Assembly (NCBI RefSeq): GCF_027942865.1
Contig: NC_134517.1
Location: 19,660,009-19,724,008, forward strand
Length of the DNA stretch: 64,000 nt
From: Odontesthes bonariensis
Taxonomy: Eukaryota; Chordata; Actinopteri; Atheriniformes; Atherinopsidae
Direction of reading: 5' to 3'
How positions within the stretch are numbered: position 1 is the stretch's first letter; the number at the start of each line of letters is the position of its first letter. Shown here in pieces: positions 27,301 through 39,536 of this stretch. The notes beneath the pieces were generated by a model. It ran no database searches. It was not told the origin of the DNA and was given only the letters and a program-made list of their open reading frames with translations. Position numbers and translations under genes: made by a program.

Positions 27301-27335
27301 TTAGCCCCCCATACGGAGTGCGAGTAGCACCTCAT
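21314..27335 (-). CDS. cd101: EWI-family Ig receptor, CD101/IGSF2-like, seven Ig-V domains
   Basis: This is a type I membrane protein of 1003 residues. Exons, in transcript order: 27335-27266, 26568-26200, 26065-25646, 25537-25133, 24944-24570, 23926-23558, 23429-23037, 22874-22464, 21513-21314. All introns are phase 1 and the 3012-nt total keeps frame. Exon 1 encodes a signal peptide (residues 1-23, hydrophobic LLLWVGLLLRC). Each of the next seven exons encodes one Ig-V domain (about residues 24-146, 147-286, 287-421, 422-546, 547-669, 670-800, 801-937). The last exon holds a transmembrane helix (about 950-971) and a 32-residue tail. The EWI signature is seen in domain 2 (CQAQEWIQDPDRSWY) and as EWL in domain 6. 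Domain 1 features GPLYR, FSYAVY and YDGTYSA resemble CD101 and IGSF3; seven domains and about 1,000 residues fit CD101 best. EWI proteins bind tetraspanins, and CD101 is an inhibitory leukocyte receptor in mammals. Domain 4 lacks the B-strand Cys. The exact orthologue assignment within the EWI family is an inference. Confidence 0.88.
21605..21985 (-). pseudogene. Decayed eighth Ig-V exon of the cd101-like gene
   Basis: In the last intron, the minus strand from about 21985 translates to a recognisable Ig-V domain. It has a B strand with FTIPCR, a C strand with FQVTWF, a run QHPVFTVYQNP, and an F strand NSGPYFCEVEEWF carrying the EW signature. Two in-frame stops (TAA at 21887-21889, TGA at 21860-21862) interrupt it. 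A frameshift follows before the last strand WAVTVYTED (about 21615). The base after the expected donor G is A (GGATGAG), so the donor site is also lost. It sits where an eighth domain would join Ig7 to the membrane exon. Confidence 0.8.
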
Positions 27336-28515
27336 GTTGAACTGTCTTTCAAAATAACACGGTGTTCTCAGCATAGACACTGTAACTACTTTGTGAGTGC
27401 CTTTTCAGACTGATTCGTGTGGTTTATGCTTTCCGCAAAGACTTCGCAAGAGGAAGTCTCAGATATTTCCTGCATTCACATCATTGTGAGTTATGCTGCT
27501 GGCCAAATATGTACATGCGCAGGGTGCTATGTGATGCAATTTTGAAAGAATAAAAAGTGAGACCCGCAAACAATATAGTAATAAAGGAACGATATAAAAA
27601 GTTATTTCAAAGTTTGTTTTCATCTTAGTCTGCCACCCGATGCGCTTTTGGTTTGTGTGGTTGGAAAGTGCTGACGTAACAAGGCTCATTAAAATGGCAA
27701 ATGCGGCCACCTGTTAAATATGACACGGATCAGTCAAACTTGAATGTCCCACTTTTTCCTCCATAACTTAAAATGAGGTGACGCCGCTCCGTGTAGTAAC
27801 TTTGTCTCTGACAAATGAGAGTAGGCCTTTTCACTTTTCATGCTTCGCCTTTCTATGCCTCCAGTTTTTTTCCTTCTTCAGTATAAAATAATGTGACGCA
27901 ACTTCCGGTGTGTAAGGATTCGTTTATCATTGATCCAGTTGGAAGTAAATCCACACAATCTGATTTATACATTAAATAGGCAAATTACGCGCGTTAGAAG
28001 TGCGTTGCTAGGAAACAGCGTGGGTACAAGTTATTTCGACGAAGTAAAAGCCTCCTCTCAGGTGGGTCCTGTGCATCAAATGGGACCACAGTGCCACTTA
28101 GCGGAAAATATAAAAACTGCAATTTTGGTTTCCACTTTTCAAGATCAAAGTTGTTGCAAAACGCCAAGCTTAATTTTTAAATCTGTTAGGAAATTGGTTG
28201 TGACGATGTCAAACTCTCTTAATCTCTAGCCTACGCTTGTTCCTCTCTTTTTTTTCTCCTTATTTTCTTCTTTCAGGGATATTTGTGGCAGCTAAAAAAG
28301 TTAAGATAGGGTAGGACTGGGGAAATCTGCACATTCAGAGGCACAGAAGCTGTCAAAGAGGTATGAAAAAATAGCTAAAGACTGTTTTTTATTAGATGAA
28401 TTCAAACAAGAAAACAAGATGCTTCCGACTATAAATGTGGTTGTGCAGAGAAAAAAAGTTCAGCAGCGCAATTTCAGCAGTCTGAACTACAATATATCTA
28501 TATATTTTTATTTAA
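27336..28515. other. Intergenic region upstream of the cd101-like gene
   Basis: This region lies upstream of the cd101-like start and so should hold its promoter. I see no clear TATA box. gttgctaggaaac at 28004-28016 resembles an RFX X-box. No coding region is supported. Confidence 0.4.
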
Positions 28516-29085
28516 GTAAGACCAAAAAAGTGGACCACATCAGTCCAGCTCTGAGGTCTTTACACTGGCTGCCTGTCCATCAGAGAATAGACTTTAAAGT
28601 TCTGATGCTGGTCTATAAAGCTCTGAATGGTCTGGGACCAGAATACCTCAGTGACCTCCTGACCCAGTATGAACCTTCCAGACCCCTCAGGTCATCTGGA
28701 TCTGGTCTTCCATCAGTTCCCCGAGTCAGAACCAGACATGGAGAAGCTGCGTTCAGCTTCTATGCTCCACATGTCTGGAACAAACTCCCAGAAAGCCTCA
28801 GATCAGCTGAAACACTCAGTGTATTTAAGTCCAGGTTGAAGACACACTTATTTTCAGCTGTATTTGAATAAAGCACCAAATCTGAAGCTTGAGTTTCAAA
28901 ACTTAATCACATTTTAACTACTGATTTTATCTGATTCTATCTATTGTTCTTATTTCGTTCTTTTTCGTTTAAAATTTAAATTATGCTTTTTACTTCTACT
29001 GTTTTAATGTATCTGTAAAGCACTTTGAATCGCCTTGTAGTTGAATGGTGCTGTACAAATAAACGTGCCTTGCCTGCCTTGCCTA
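28516..29085 (+). mobile_element. L2-type LINE 3' end
   Basis: A frame ending at 28871 encodes the C-terminal end of a LINE ORF2 (HISPALRSLHWLPVHQRI, DFKVLMLVYKALNG, AFSFYAPHVWNKLPESLR, FKSRLKTHLFS), the typical tail after the reverse transcriptase in fish L2-like elements. A 3' UTR with an aataaa motif and ttgcc repeats follows to 29085. The element is 5' truncated. The open frame is still intact over about 115 codons, so the copy is fairly young. Confidence 0.85.
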
Positions 29086-29800
29086 AAACTGTTAAGACGA
29101 AGCAATTTTAGATAGGAATCACCGTGATTTTACTGCTTATGACATTGTGCTCTCTTTCAACCTCCCTTGGAGTGTTCACCGGCCAAAATGGTTTTGCTCA
29201 AGTGCATGTCAGATATGCTAACAAGGGGAGTGCATCATCGCATCTTTAGTATCTGCTAGTTCGGGATAAACAGGTTGCCTCCTACACACAAGTCTGGCTC
29301 TCTCAGTTATTATTAGCTCTGTCCCACTCAGGTGTCAGCGTGATGGAGTGATGTAAGACAGCCAAACAGGAGAGAAGTTCAGAAGAACATAAGAACAAGC
29401 TGCATGCATTAAAACACATCCACATCAAACAGGTTAGGCTGCCGAGACGTTTCATTTCCAGTGTTCTCCCTTTGTTTTGGTCTTCTGCGGGAGACCTGAC
29501 ATCAGTGTTCTTGAGAAAAGAGGAGAAGTAAGTAACCCACGGCAAAATGTACTCATCACACAAAGAGGAAGTGTTTCAGAGACAAACTTTGCTACACACG
29601 CGTGTTCCACACACAACAGGAATAGGAAGTATGAAAGAGGACAGGAAAAAAAACAAATCCTCGTCTCAAAGCGACTGAACTGTTGTTTGCGTGAACCACA
29701 AAGACGTGCTTTCTTTCTCTTTATCAGTGCAGGTGCTTCTAACGCAGCTGCCTGCTGTTCTGAGCAGAGTTGAGTTTCTGAAGGCTTTTTAGTGCAAACG
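29086..29800. promoter_or_regulatory. Upstream region of klhl6
   Basis: This interval between the LINE and the klhl6 start codon should contain the promoter and 5' UTR. I see no clear TATA box or other site I can name. Short frames on both strands here are without recognisable content. Confidence 0.35.
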
Positions 29801-32800
29801 ATGAGTGACTCACTGGAGAGAACGACAGAATGTCCCTTGTCGCCTCCCGGAGAGGAGTCCAGTCTAAATGAGGATAAAGAGAATGTAGCAGACTTAAGTG
29901 AGTTATGCTGGCAAGATGGAGGTCTACCAGTGGAGCTGCAGAGAGGGATGGAGAGCCTGCGAGTGAACAAAGAACTGACCGACGTGACCCTGTGTGTTCA
30001 GGGACACAGCTTCCACTGCCACAGAGCCATTCTTGCTGCTGCCAGTCAATACTTCAGGTAAAAATAATCTCCCATTTTCTTACTCTGTTGTGAAGAGGTT
30101 GCTCGTTTTACTCAGCCGATGCATTTCCACACAGGGCCATGTTTTGCAGTGGTCTCAAGGAGAGTCACGAGGAGTGTGTTGAAATAAAAGGGGTTGACAG
30201 CGGGACGATGCGCTCTCTCCTGGAGTATACATACACCAGCAGAGCCCTGCTCACACATTCCAATGTCCAGGGAATACTCGAGGCTGCCAGTCAGTTTCAG
30301 GTAAAACTGTTCGAATTTTATGGCGTGTGAAAATGTTTCTCTCGCACAACTGTCCCCTGCATCATGTAGAGTTTCTTGTCGATTGTGACAATATCAGCAC
30401 CGATCTGAAACCTGTTGGCGTCATAAGACTACAAGACAAGGCAAAAGCTTGTGAAAACTGTTAATTACCAAAGGGAGCAGTTTTTGATTTGATGCTTACA
30501 TGAGAAAAAGTAAGTAAGTCAAGTTTATTTATACAGGCACCTTTCTTGGATAACAATCACCAAGTGCTTCATCGTAAATACATATCTTCTGTGTAAAGAC
30601 TCCAAAACTAAAGCGTACGTATAGACCTTTTGAGTAGATTAACTAGGTTTTATCAAGTTGGGTTTTAAAGGAAAAAGAAAGTCTACCAATTCAGACTCAA
30701 GCCATTTAGCACACACACGCTGCATCAAGGCAGTCGCTCCATGACACTGAGCTGAATGCAACGAGCAGCTAAATGTGGAAAAAACATGAATTCACATCCA
30801 GAAAGGCAAACTCACGAACATAACTGTATTTAAACTCCTCCAATTGTTTTATCTTTACACCTCACACAGTTTTCTCACTGTTCTGAGGAACAAGTGTCTC
30901 ATTAAGTAAGAAATTAGTCGCTCTAAGAGGGAAGTGAAAGTTGGCCAGTTGTTTACACTTTGGATCAGTTTTCCATACAAGCTTAAATTAACTACACAGC
31001 TGTGTCACACAGCAGAGGAGGCAGGTGTTTGTTTTCTTGTGCTTCTCTTTTTTTTTTTGCAAAAAGCTATTTTAGAGTTACATTTTGAAGACAGATGTCT
31101 GAGGCTTTTTATGGTTGATTCTTCCTAAATATTATCTTTTGGAGCCGTGACCAGCTGTAAATATAATTAAATCAGGTTACAATTACGTTTGAAAAGGCCC
31201 TGTGTAACTTCACCGTTTAATTTTCTTTTTTCTTCAAGCAAATCTTCAAGCAGTTGTCAAGTGCACCCGTGTAAACCCTGTGGACATTCATCACTTCATA
31301 CTGGCCAACATTCACAGTCTCTTTGTTGAAACTGCTTTGCAAACATTACAGTGAGGCTTCAGCGCTAAGTTCCAAGTCAGTCTGATATTTACCGCCACAG
31401 TTTCAGCTCCTTTTAGTGCAAAATCCCATCGTCCTCTCTGCCTCGTATTGGGAGTTGTTCGGTTTGATAAAAAAAAATAATTCTCATACATTTTTGAAAG
31501 GTAGTTACTTTACCCTTAATCACTCAGAACCCTGTTTCCACTAAATAAAAAAGACTGTCTGAAAAACAAATTTATTTATTTATTTCATACTATTAAGGAT
31601 TCAGAGAATTGCAATTGAATTGCTGTGATTAAAAACACGACACGGCTCTGTAGTGGAAATCCCTGCATGGGCTCAGGGACACTTTCGAAAACTACTGCCA
31701 TGTTCTCTCTGCCTCAGCTCTTTTAAAATGGCTGAAGTGAAGTAGAAAACCTGTCCTGTGGGCTGATCGATTAACACTTAAATCATGAGTGCATCAGTGG
31801 CCATCTGGTTCGTTATCACCATTCAGTTTAAGAGACAGCATCCGTGATAGTATGATGGTGGGTTAGAGGACGTGGCACGGGTCATTTTCACATCTGTGAA
31901 GGCGCCATTTCTACTGAACAGTATATACAGGTTTAAGGGCAAGATATGCTGCCATCAAGTAATTTGGAAATGGAAAATAGGTCATCAGCTGTTGAGTGGC
32001 TGAAGTTCTAAATCAAACCAGAATGGGAAAACATTGTAAAACTACAAACACTTAGTGAGGCAGCACAGACGTAAATGTAATCCTGTCTTGACTCTTTCTA
32101 AATGTATTGCTGATATTGATTTAAGAAGAATCCACAATGAGCTTCTATTTGAAATATGTATAGCTATGTATAAATATTTTTAAAAAAAAAATTGTACACT
32201 GATCTGGCTGAGAAAAAAAGCTTTTATTTTTATTTTTCAGGGGTTCCAAGCATTGCTCTTTCACTGAAGAGCTTGCCTGGCACTAATGTGACAGTGATGT
32301 ATGTCTGGTCTGTTGTAATAATTTGCAGTCAAGAGCAGCATTCACATTGTTGTGAGGCTGATATTTAAATGGCAAATAGGCTGTATCTATGTAGCACTTT
32401 ACTTTTGATCACTGAAAGCCCTTTTTGCACTACAAACTACATTCACCCATTCACAGACACACTCACATGACACTTTTTAGCTAATACAGTGTTACAAGCT
32501 ACACTGTGCCTTTTTCTCTATCACACACAATCACACAATGATGGATGCTATGGAGGCAACCTAGTGCTCAAAACCAGATTAACCGTCTGAATGGCAGAAG
32601 ACCACTCTTCCACCTGAGCTACAGCCAACCCTTCCTTTTTCTTGGGCCTGACGATAAAGACAGGGAGACTGAGTGTATTTCAGCATTCTTCCCTTTTATC
32701 CATAAAGTTAAACGTGAGATGGGCAAGGATGTACTTCAGGTGAATTATTTTGAAAGGACTTGAAAACTGGACACAGGGCTGCGCATTGGACAGGCTTTAG

Positions 32801-35800
32801 GAAGGGAACTCTTCGCAGTGCGGACTGAATGTTGTCTTTGGGAAATCCAAGTAAAGCTAATCAGTCTTATGCATGTTTAGTATCTCTACCAGCTAAAAGT
32901 GACAGTAATTCATGCATGTTTTTGTCTGTTTTAGTTCTTGCGTGTGGTAGATGCATGTGCTAGCTTTCTGAGCAAGTCTATGCAACTAGAGAGCTGTATT
33001 GGGATCCTGAACCTGGCTGACAGTCACGCTCTGCCAGCCCTGAGGACTGTGGCACAGGACTACATCACCTCTAAGTTCTCTCAGGTGGTCCAGCAGCAGG
33101 ACTTTCTGGAGCTGCCAGCAGAGTCTCTGGAGACCATCTTGAAGAGGGACGACCTTGATGTGAAGTTTGAGGAGTATGTTTTTGAAGCGCTGATGTCCTG
33201 GTTGAGAGCTCGGCGGGATGAACGCAATCCATTACTGGTCAGGTTGCTTTCACATGTGAGACTGCCTTTGTTGGAGCCGGCATACTTTGTGGAAAAAGTG
33301 GAGACAGATGAGCTGATACGTGGCTGCAGTGAAGCTTTTCCTTTGTTGCAAGAGGCCCGCACCTACCACCTCTCAGGCAGGGAGGTCAGTACACAGGGGA
33401 GGCCCAGAAGTGACCCAAGATCCTTTAATCTTAGATAGTGTTTTATGAGATTTTGTGTCATTATTGTTGATTTAAAAACGTGAGGACCTTGCTGCAATTT
33501 CACGAACTACTTACATGGTTTCACAGGTCGTCTCAGAGCGAACCAAACCACGTGTGCAGTTCTTTCTCTCAGAAGTCTTCTTGATCATTGGAGGCTGCAC
33601 TAAAGATGAACGCTTTGTTTCCACTGTCACCTGCTTGGACCCCCTGAGACGCAGCCGGCTTGAAGTCGCCAAACTGCCAATGACAGAGGCGGAGGATGAG
33701 TCCCAAAACAAAAAATGGGTGGAGTTTGCTTGTATCACCTTCCACAATGAAGTGTACATATCTGGTGAGTGAAGAAATTCAATTTGAAATTGAAAGCTTG
33801 CCAACATGTAAAGTTGACTTTTTATGGTGTAAATGAAAGTGAAAATTATCTGATGATTATTCATCTGCCAAGTTATGGTTGCTATGTGTTTCTCTCACTG
33901 ATTATTCGTTATTTTTGAATCAGTATTATGTAGGCACTTCTATGTCCTGGGTTGTCTTCATTGTTTCTTAGCTTCACTGGCATTCAAATGCAATGTTTGA
34001 TGTGGCAAATTTAGAGTATAGAACTGAGCAAAAACAACAGGAAGATGTGGCGTCATCTGCGTTACAGTTACTGTGGTTTTAGGTGTTTCCCATCTAAGGA
34101 ACTGACGCTTTCACCTTTGGTTGCTTTAACTGCTCTGGAACATGTACACTGGAGGTGTTGAGATGAAGTCATGGGACTTTACATGCTTAATCAGAATGGT
34201 AGCTCTGTGGTCCACCGCACAGCACCAGCACAGTGATTGTTTGGCCCTTTGTGACACATCAGTGCTTAGAAATGAAAGTTTATCTGTCTGGAAGGTGACT
34301 GCTTCCTCAAATGATTTTGTCGCTGTAGGGGGTAAAGAGACGCAGCACGAAGTTTGGAAATACAACGGTGCCCTGGACAAGTGGATCCAAATTGAGTCCC
34401 TGTCAACTGGGCGCTGGAGACACAAGATGGCGGTACATGGTGGAAAGGTGTACGCACTGGGCGGATTTGATGGAGTTCAGAGACTCGCTAGCGTAGAGGC
34501 CTATGATCCTTTTCACAATCGTTGGACGCAGGTACTTCTGCTTGCAACTTCACATTTCCCTAATGTCACTCAAAGTTGCTAAATTTCCATTTAATGTGAT
34601 TGTGAGTTTGTGCAAGAAGAAATGTCTCTGAACTATTGTAACATATGCATCCTTCATTTTAGTTGTATGTCTTGCCCCTTTACTGCAGGTGACACCCCTT
34701 GCAGTAGGTGTTAGCTCCTTTGCTGCAGCAAGCTTTGACAAATGGATCTATGTGATTGGTGGCGGACCAAATGGAAAACTAGCCACTGATAAGGTTCAAT
34801 GCTGGAAACCAGGAACAGACAGCTGGGAACTACGGACACCTATTCCCATTGAAACTAAATGCACAAATGCTGTCACATTCAATAACTGCATCTATATAGT
34901 TGGTAAGTTGGAGGAGGTGCTTGTGTTTTCCACGAGCCATTGATTTGCTCATCATTTGATCCCTGATTCGTTTTAAAATAGGTCTTTGACAATCTATCTA
35001 ATGGTTAAATCGAGAAAATCATTTGTTTGTTTTTTTCTAAAATGATATGCAATTGAAAATAATTTACAGTTAGGTTAACTGGTGACAGGTCAGTACCATG
35101 ACTGAGTAAAAAGAAAAGGGCATTTAAGAGGAGTTTTTAGAAGTAAAAATGGGTAAGGATTTACTCCTTTGTTAAAGAATACCTGGGTGAATAGTTCAAC
35201 AGTATGAGTAAAGTTTCTCAAGGTAAAAAAATATCATCATTAATTACTATACATGAGATACTGTAGAAATACACATATGCAAGGGACAAGTGTGTATATA
35301 AATAAATCCTTTTATTTTTTATGTGGAAATGATGGACTATTTTAAAGAGGAGAGGGATGTTCCAGCTTGTTAACAATGCACAGTTCAAAAGCCAGCATCC
35401 ATGATGATATGGTGGGTGTACTGGTGCACAAGGCATGGGTAACGTGCACATCTTTAAAAGGCACCATTAATATCCACTTAAACTGTTTTTCAAGGAAGGT
35501 CTATATTTCAGCAAGACAATGGGCCAATTCAAATTCCCTCCCCTGGCACTACCGTTCAGAGGTGCAGAGGAAAGTTTCCCTATTCCTGTCGAGAAAGTTG
35601 TTATGGTTATCTTGCCATCAAAGCGGCCATCAAGCCCCCAATTAAAGGGCTTTATGATCATTCCTCCTTTGTGCCTAAATGAAAAGGGGAACAGGTATAC
35701 CTTACCTCAGCAAAATGAAAAAGAGGAAGAGGAATTGAGCAATGATCAACCCACACAAACATGCATGTATTACAAAGACTATAGCTCTGTAGTGAAACAG

Positions 35801-36990
35801 TCAAAGTGCAAAATTGTCTTGCCTACGAATCGACCTTAAATCCAGTCAAAACATTTGACATATGATAAAACGAGGTCCGGATCTACTACTACTCCTACTA
35901 CTGGAAAGATTACCTTTTTAAACTTCAGTAACTGGTGTTTAAAGGAGAAGAGCTGATGTTTCTTTTTAAACGTGGAACTGGAACTGCAATCAAATTTAAA
36001 ATGAGCACATATTCAGAAGAAATGACAAGGATCATTTCTCAGTTTCAACCTTTGATATGCAGTTTGACGTTGCACAGTGTTCAACTAAAGATAGGATTTG
36101 AAAATTGTTGCATTCTGTTTTCTTTTCCGTTTTACTTTTACAATATGCCAAGTTTTGTGTGGAGTTGTTGGTTGACATTTACTGGGGTGCATCATGCAAG
36201 TGAATCTATGGTATTTGTACTGAAAAATATCCATGGAATTAAGTAGTTTCATAATCAAAATACTAAACATTAACATGGAACATTTTCCATCATTATCTTT
36301 GTATCTCTTATTTTTATATGGTAATTAGATTTTGATTAACGCCCTTGGAGTTTTACTTCTAATGTAATAAGTATTGCATGACTTGACTTGGAATTATATA
36401 CATTTCATATGTTTAAAATAGCATACTGTCTTTCAAGCATTTAAATACGTTATATATCTAGCTTCCATCGATGCATATGAGGCTTTAAACCCAAAATGAG
36501 AAGACAGCAATGCCAAAGAAGTACTTTAGGCCCTAACTTACATAAGGACAGCTAACATTAGACACGTCAATGAGCTCCAGTTGAAAAAGTCATTTAAGTT
36601 GGAGAACTTGTGTTTTTCAAGAATGGAGTCTTTTTCATTAGCTATTTTCCAAATGATAACGGTCACTGTCAACTCTTCTTTGCGGTTCCAGGTGGTGCAA
36701 TGCACGCCATGTACTGCTACTCCCCTTTGTCCGACTCCTGGTGCATTGTGACCCGTCTGGGGGAGAGGGCAAGTTGCGCCATTGCCGCCTGCAACAACAA
36801 ACTTTTCATCACAGGGGGAAGGGACAACAAGAACCAAGTGATCTCCACAGTGATGTGCTGGGACGTCGCGCGAGGAGTGTTGACGGAGGAGTGCGTTTTA
36901 CCAATGGGAGTGTCGCACCACGGCAGTGTGACACTGATGAAGTCCTACACGCACGTGCACAAAATAACGCCTCCGTCGGAGTGCCGGTGA
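29801..36990 (+). CDS. klhl6: Kelch-like protein 6 (BTB-BACK-Kelch)
   Basis: Seven exons: 29801-30057, 30135-30300, 32935-33384, 33527-33764, 34329-34531, 34689-34902, 36692-36990. The total of 1827 nt keeps frame and gives 608 residues (human KLHL6 is about 620). The BTB domain is at about 58-165 ([18 protein letters not shown]), BACK at about 170-275 ([23 protein letters not shown]), and Kelch repeats run from about 305 to the end ([51 protein letters not shown]). The hinge SERTKPR and the run [17 protein letters not shown] are nearly identical to mammalian KLHL6. KLHL proteins are substrate adaptors of CUL3 ubiquitin ligases; KLHL6 acts in B-cell receptor signalling and germinal-centre formation in mammals. 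The ATG at 29801 is the first in-frame ATG of this exon. Intron 2 (2.6 kb) and intron 6 (1.8 kb) hold decayed repeats. The copy looks intact. Confidence 0.97.
31810..31945 (+). repeat. Dispersed repeat fragment in klhl6 intron 2
   Basis: It shares gcatccgtgatagtatg, the block catctgtgaaggcgcc and the end atatgctgccatcaag with the other copies at 35380-35480 (same orientation) and 50930-51040 (opposite orientation). It probably derives from the coding end of an old DNA transposon. Confidence 0.5.
32370..32640 (+). repeat. Decayed fish repeat in klhl6 intron 2
   Basis: The run of gctgtatctatgtagcactt, ttgcactacaaactac and attcacccattcacagacac is a pattern that recurs in many fish genomes. I recognise it as repetitive but cannot name the family with certainty. 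Confidence 0.4.
35380..35560 (+). repeat. Dispersed repeat fragment in klhl6 intron 6
   Basis: It contains aaaagccagcatccatgatg followed by atatggtggg and ggcatgggtaac, the same family as 31810-31945 and, in reverse, 50930-51040. Confidence 0.5.
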
Positions 36991-37136
36991 CACAGGCCCC
37001 TTCGAACCGGACTTTATTGTCGCAGGGAAATTGTTTTTTTTGTGCTAATTTTATGCTCATTAGCCAGGTTTGTACCGATGTAAGCACACGAAACTTTTGG
37101 TAAATGTGATGTTTTACTGAACTCTAATTTTTTATT

Positions 37137-37142
37137 ATTAAA
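37137..37142 (+). terminator. Possible polyadenylation signal of klhl6 (ATTAAA)
   Basis: ATTAAA, the most common variant of AATAAA, occurs about 150 bp after the klhl6 stop codon and is followed by an A-rich run. No other candidate is closer. Confidence 0.4.
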
Positions 37143-37937
37143 TTGAAGAAAAAAAAAGAAAAATGTTTTCGTTTTCCTCCTCTTTCTCTAAGCTTCCCTC
37201 GCTCAAAGGGGGGAAATGAACCTAACGTGGTTAAATGTTAAATGAAATCAGGTTAAAAACAAGGTTTCGATTTCTGTGCACGCACTGCCACCAAGTGGTG
37301 AAAGAAAGTAAAGTTGGGTGTGCTGAAAACATCCACTCCAAAACATCAACTCTTACCTAAAACTAATATTGACGCAGCTACTTTCGCCTATTTCAACTTC
37401 CGAAAGTATTTGGTGTAACAAAAGCGCTGTTACAGAGGACCTTGTATCTTTTTGCGTTCTTTCTTTTACAGTTTTTCTCAGTCGCTTTTGGACAATTCTC
37501 AGATCAGAGTTGCAATTCTCAAAACTACGTGTTCAATTGGCACATCATTGTGTCACTTGTGTACATCAAACAAGCAGTTTCTCATTTCTTTCAGCAAGTT
37601 GCCAATGCTTTGGCACATCCATGCACATGATTATGTACAATTATCTGCTGTTTCCTACGTTATCAATTGCTTTTGTCATGTTGATCAAAATGTATTGTAC
37701 AGGTCTCTGTTGAATAGTCTCACCCCCCACAACATTAAGGCATTAGTTCATCGTATAGGTCTTTAGATGCAAAATGGTTGAACAAGTTGTCATAATATGT
37801 CAAGCATATTTCTATACATTTCCATTAGACTTTTGTTCAAAATCTGTCCTGAATTGGTAAATTGATCCCAGGTGAATGTTGACTTTCTCTAACGACCAAT
37901 CAACTGACAAATATATATAAAGCTCGAGCACAACACA

Positions 37938-39536
37938 ATGTTTCAATGTCTGACAATGGAAGGAATTAGACGGGGCCAACAGCGAAGAGGAAGAGGAAGA
38001 GGAAGAGGAAGAGGAAGAGGAAGAGGAAGAGGAAGAGGAAGAGGAAGAGGAGTGAGGTTGCGTGGCTGCGTGGCGGTGTGGCGGAGGAGTTGGGAGGCAG
38101 AGCAGAGGAAGAGGCAGAAGAGGCCGAGGACATATGCGCGTTCCAGATGAGATCAGATCCACGCCACCCTTGTGGACCATGTTCTCAATCATGGGCTTAC
38201 AATGGCAGAGGCTGGTCGAAGGGTGCAGCTAAATGTTGGCAGAACAACTGTGTCCTCAATCGTTCAGACTTTTTGTCGAGAGAACAGGTATGTAATCCAA
38301 CAATAGGCACTGTTCTGTAATGCTTCATACAATGTAACAGTATTTCACATTACAGTAAGTATACTTCATACAGTGACATTTTATCTTATTCAATTTTGTG
38401 TTTTGCATTGCTATATTGTTTCCACATAGGACTGCAAAACAACTTCACAGGGGTGGCAGAGGGCCCCTTTTCACACCTGAACAGGAGGAGGCCATTTGCA
38501 CCATGGTTATAGAGAACAATGCCATAAGACTTAGGGAGACACAGAGTGCCATTATAGAGGACAACAACATCTTTGCAAACATCCAAACAGTCAGCATCTC
38601 AACAATTGACAAGGTACTGAAAAGACAACAAATGCATATGAAACAGCTGTACACTGTTCCCTTTGAAAGAGTGAAGGAGCTGCGCTACCATTATGTACAG
38701 GTAAAACATGTATGAGCATACAGTAGCCGTACTTCACAGTACAACATTGCATAGTGATATACAGTACAGTAAGTGTGACCTTTACACATTTGCTATGGCT
38801 GTAGAAAAGAAGATGCAAAATGTGCTGTATACATTTGATGTAACCTTATCAAAATGAAAATCCATGTAACTCATAAAACTAATTTTGTGTATTCTGGATA
38901 TAGCGTATAATGGAACTGGAAGCAAGCGAGCCACCGCACAGCTTCATCTACATGGATGAGGCTGGCTTCAACCTCACAAAACGCAGAAGGCGTGGGCGAA
39001 ATGTCATCGGGCACAGAGCGACAGTTGATGTGCCAGGCCAACCGGGCGGGAACATAACAATGGGTGCTGCCATCTCAGAAAATGGTGTGCTAACGCATAT
39101 TCCCCTTATTGGTCCATATAACACAGAGCGTCTAGTCACCTTTTTAGACGCTCTTTACAGGGATCTCATCCCTGAACATGAGAGGTCAGATTGGAGATGA
39201 CTTGCCAAAGCATGTGGTAATTTGTGACAATGTCAGCTTCCATCGCTCAAACATCGTCAGGCAATGGTTTGCAGCTCACAATAGGATGCTGATGGAGTTC
39301 CTCCCACCCTACTCCCCATTCCTTAACCCCATTGAAGAGTTTTTCACCAGCCACATACACAAATTACCCTCCTGGCTGCCATGGATGCGGCGTGTGAGGA
39401 CATCACAGCAGATGCCTGCAGAGGCTGGATAAGACACTCAAGAAGCTTCTTTCCACGCTGCATCGCAAGAGATAATATTCAATGTGACGTGGATGAGAAT
39501 ATGTGGCCCAACAGACAGGAACGTCAACAGGTCTAG
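37938..39536 (+). pseudogene. Intron-containing DDE transposase, frameshifted
   Basis: Three exons join at good splice sites: 37938-38287, 38430-38700, 38904-39536. Exon 1 begins with an Arg-Gly run encoded by a 6-bp repeat (37984-38052). After a small indel near 38150 it encodes a helix-turn-helix region (ATLVDHVLNHGLTMAEAGRR). Exon 2 continues this (GPLFTPEQEEAIC, STIDKVLKRQ). Exon 3 holds the catalytic motifs: Asp in YMDEAGFN, Asp in ICDNVSFHR, Glu in NPIEEFF, the last two about 35 residues apart. A 2-nt loss near 39183 and a deletion near 39350 shift the frame; the C-terminal end DVDENMWPNRQERQQV runs to TAG at 39534-39536. It cannot make a full transposase. Confidence 0.85.
37984..38052 (+). 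repeat. (AGAGGA)n hexamer repeat
   Basis: About 11 copies of a 6-bp unit, which encode alternating Arg and Gly in the transposase frame. Confidence 0.9.

Noticed and set aside
37812-38192. Minus-strand frame with a long serine run
   Set aside because: It is the reverse strand of the hexamer repeat in the transposase exon.
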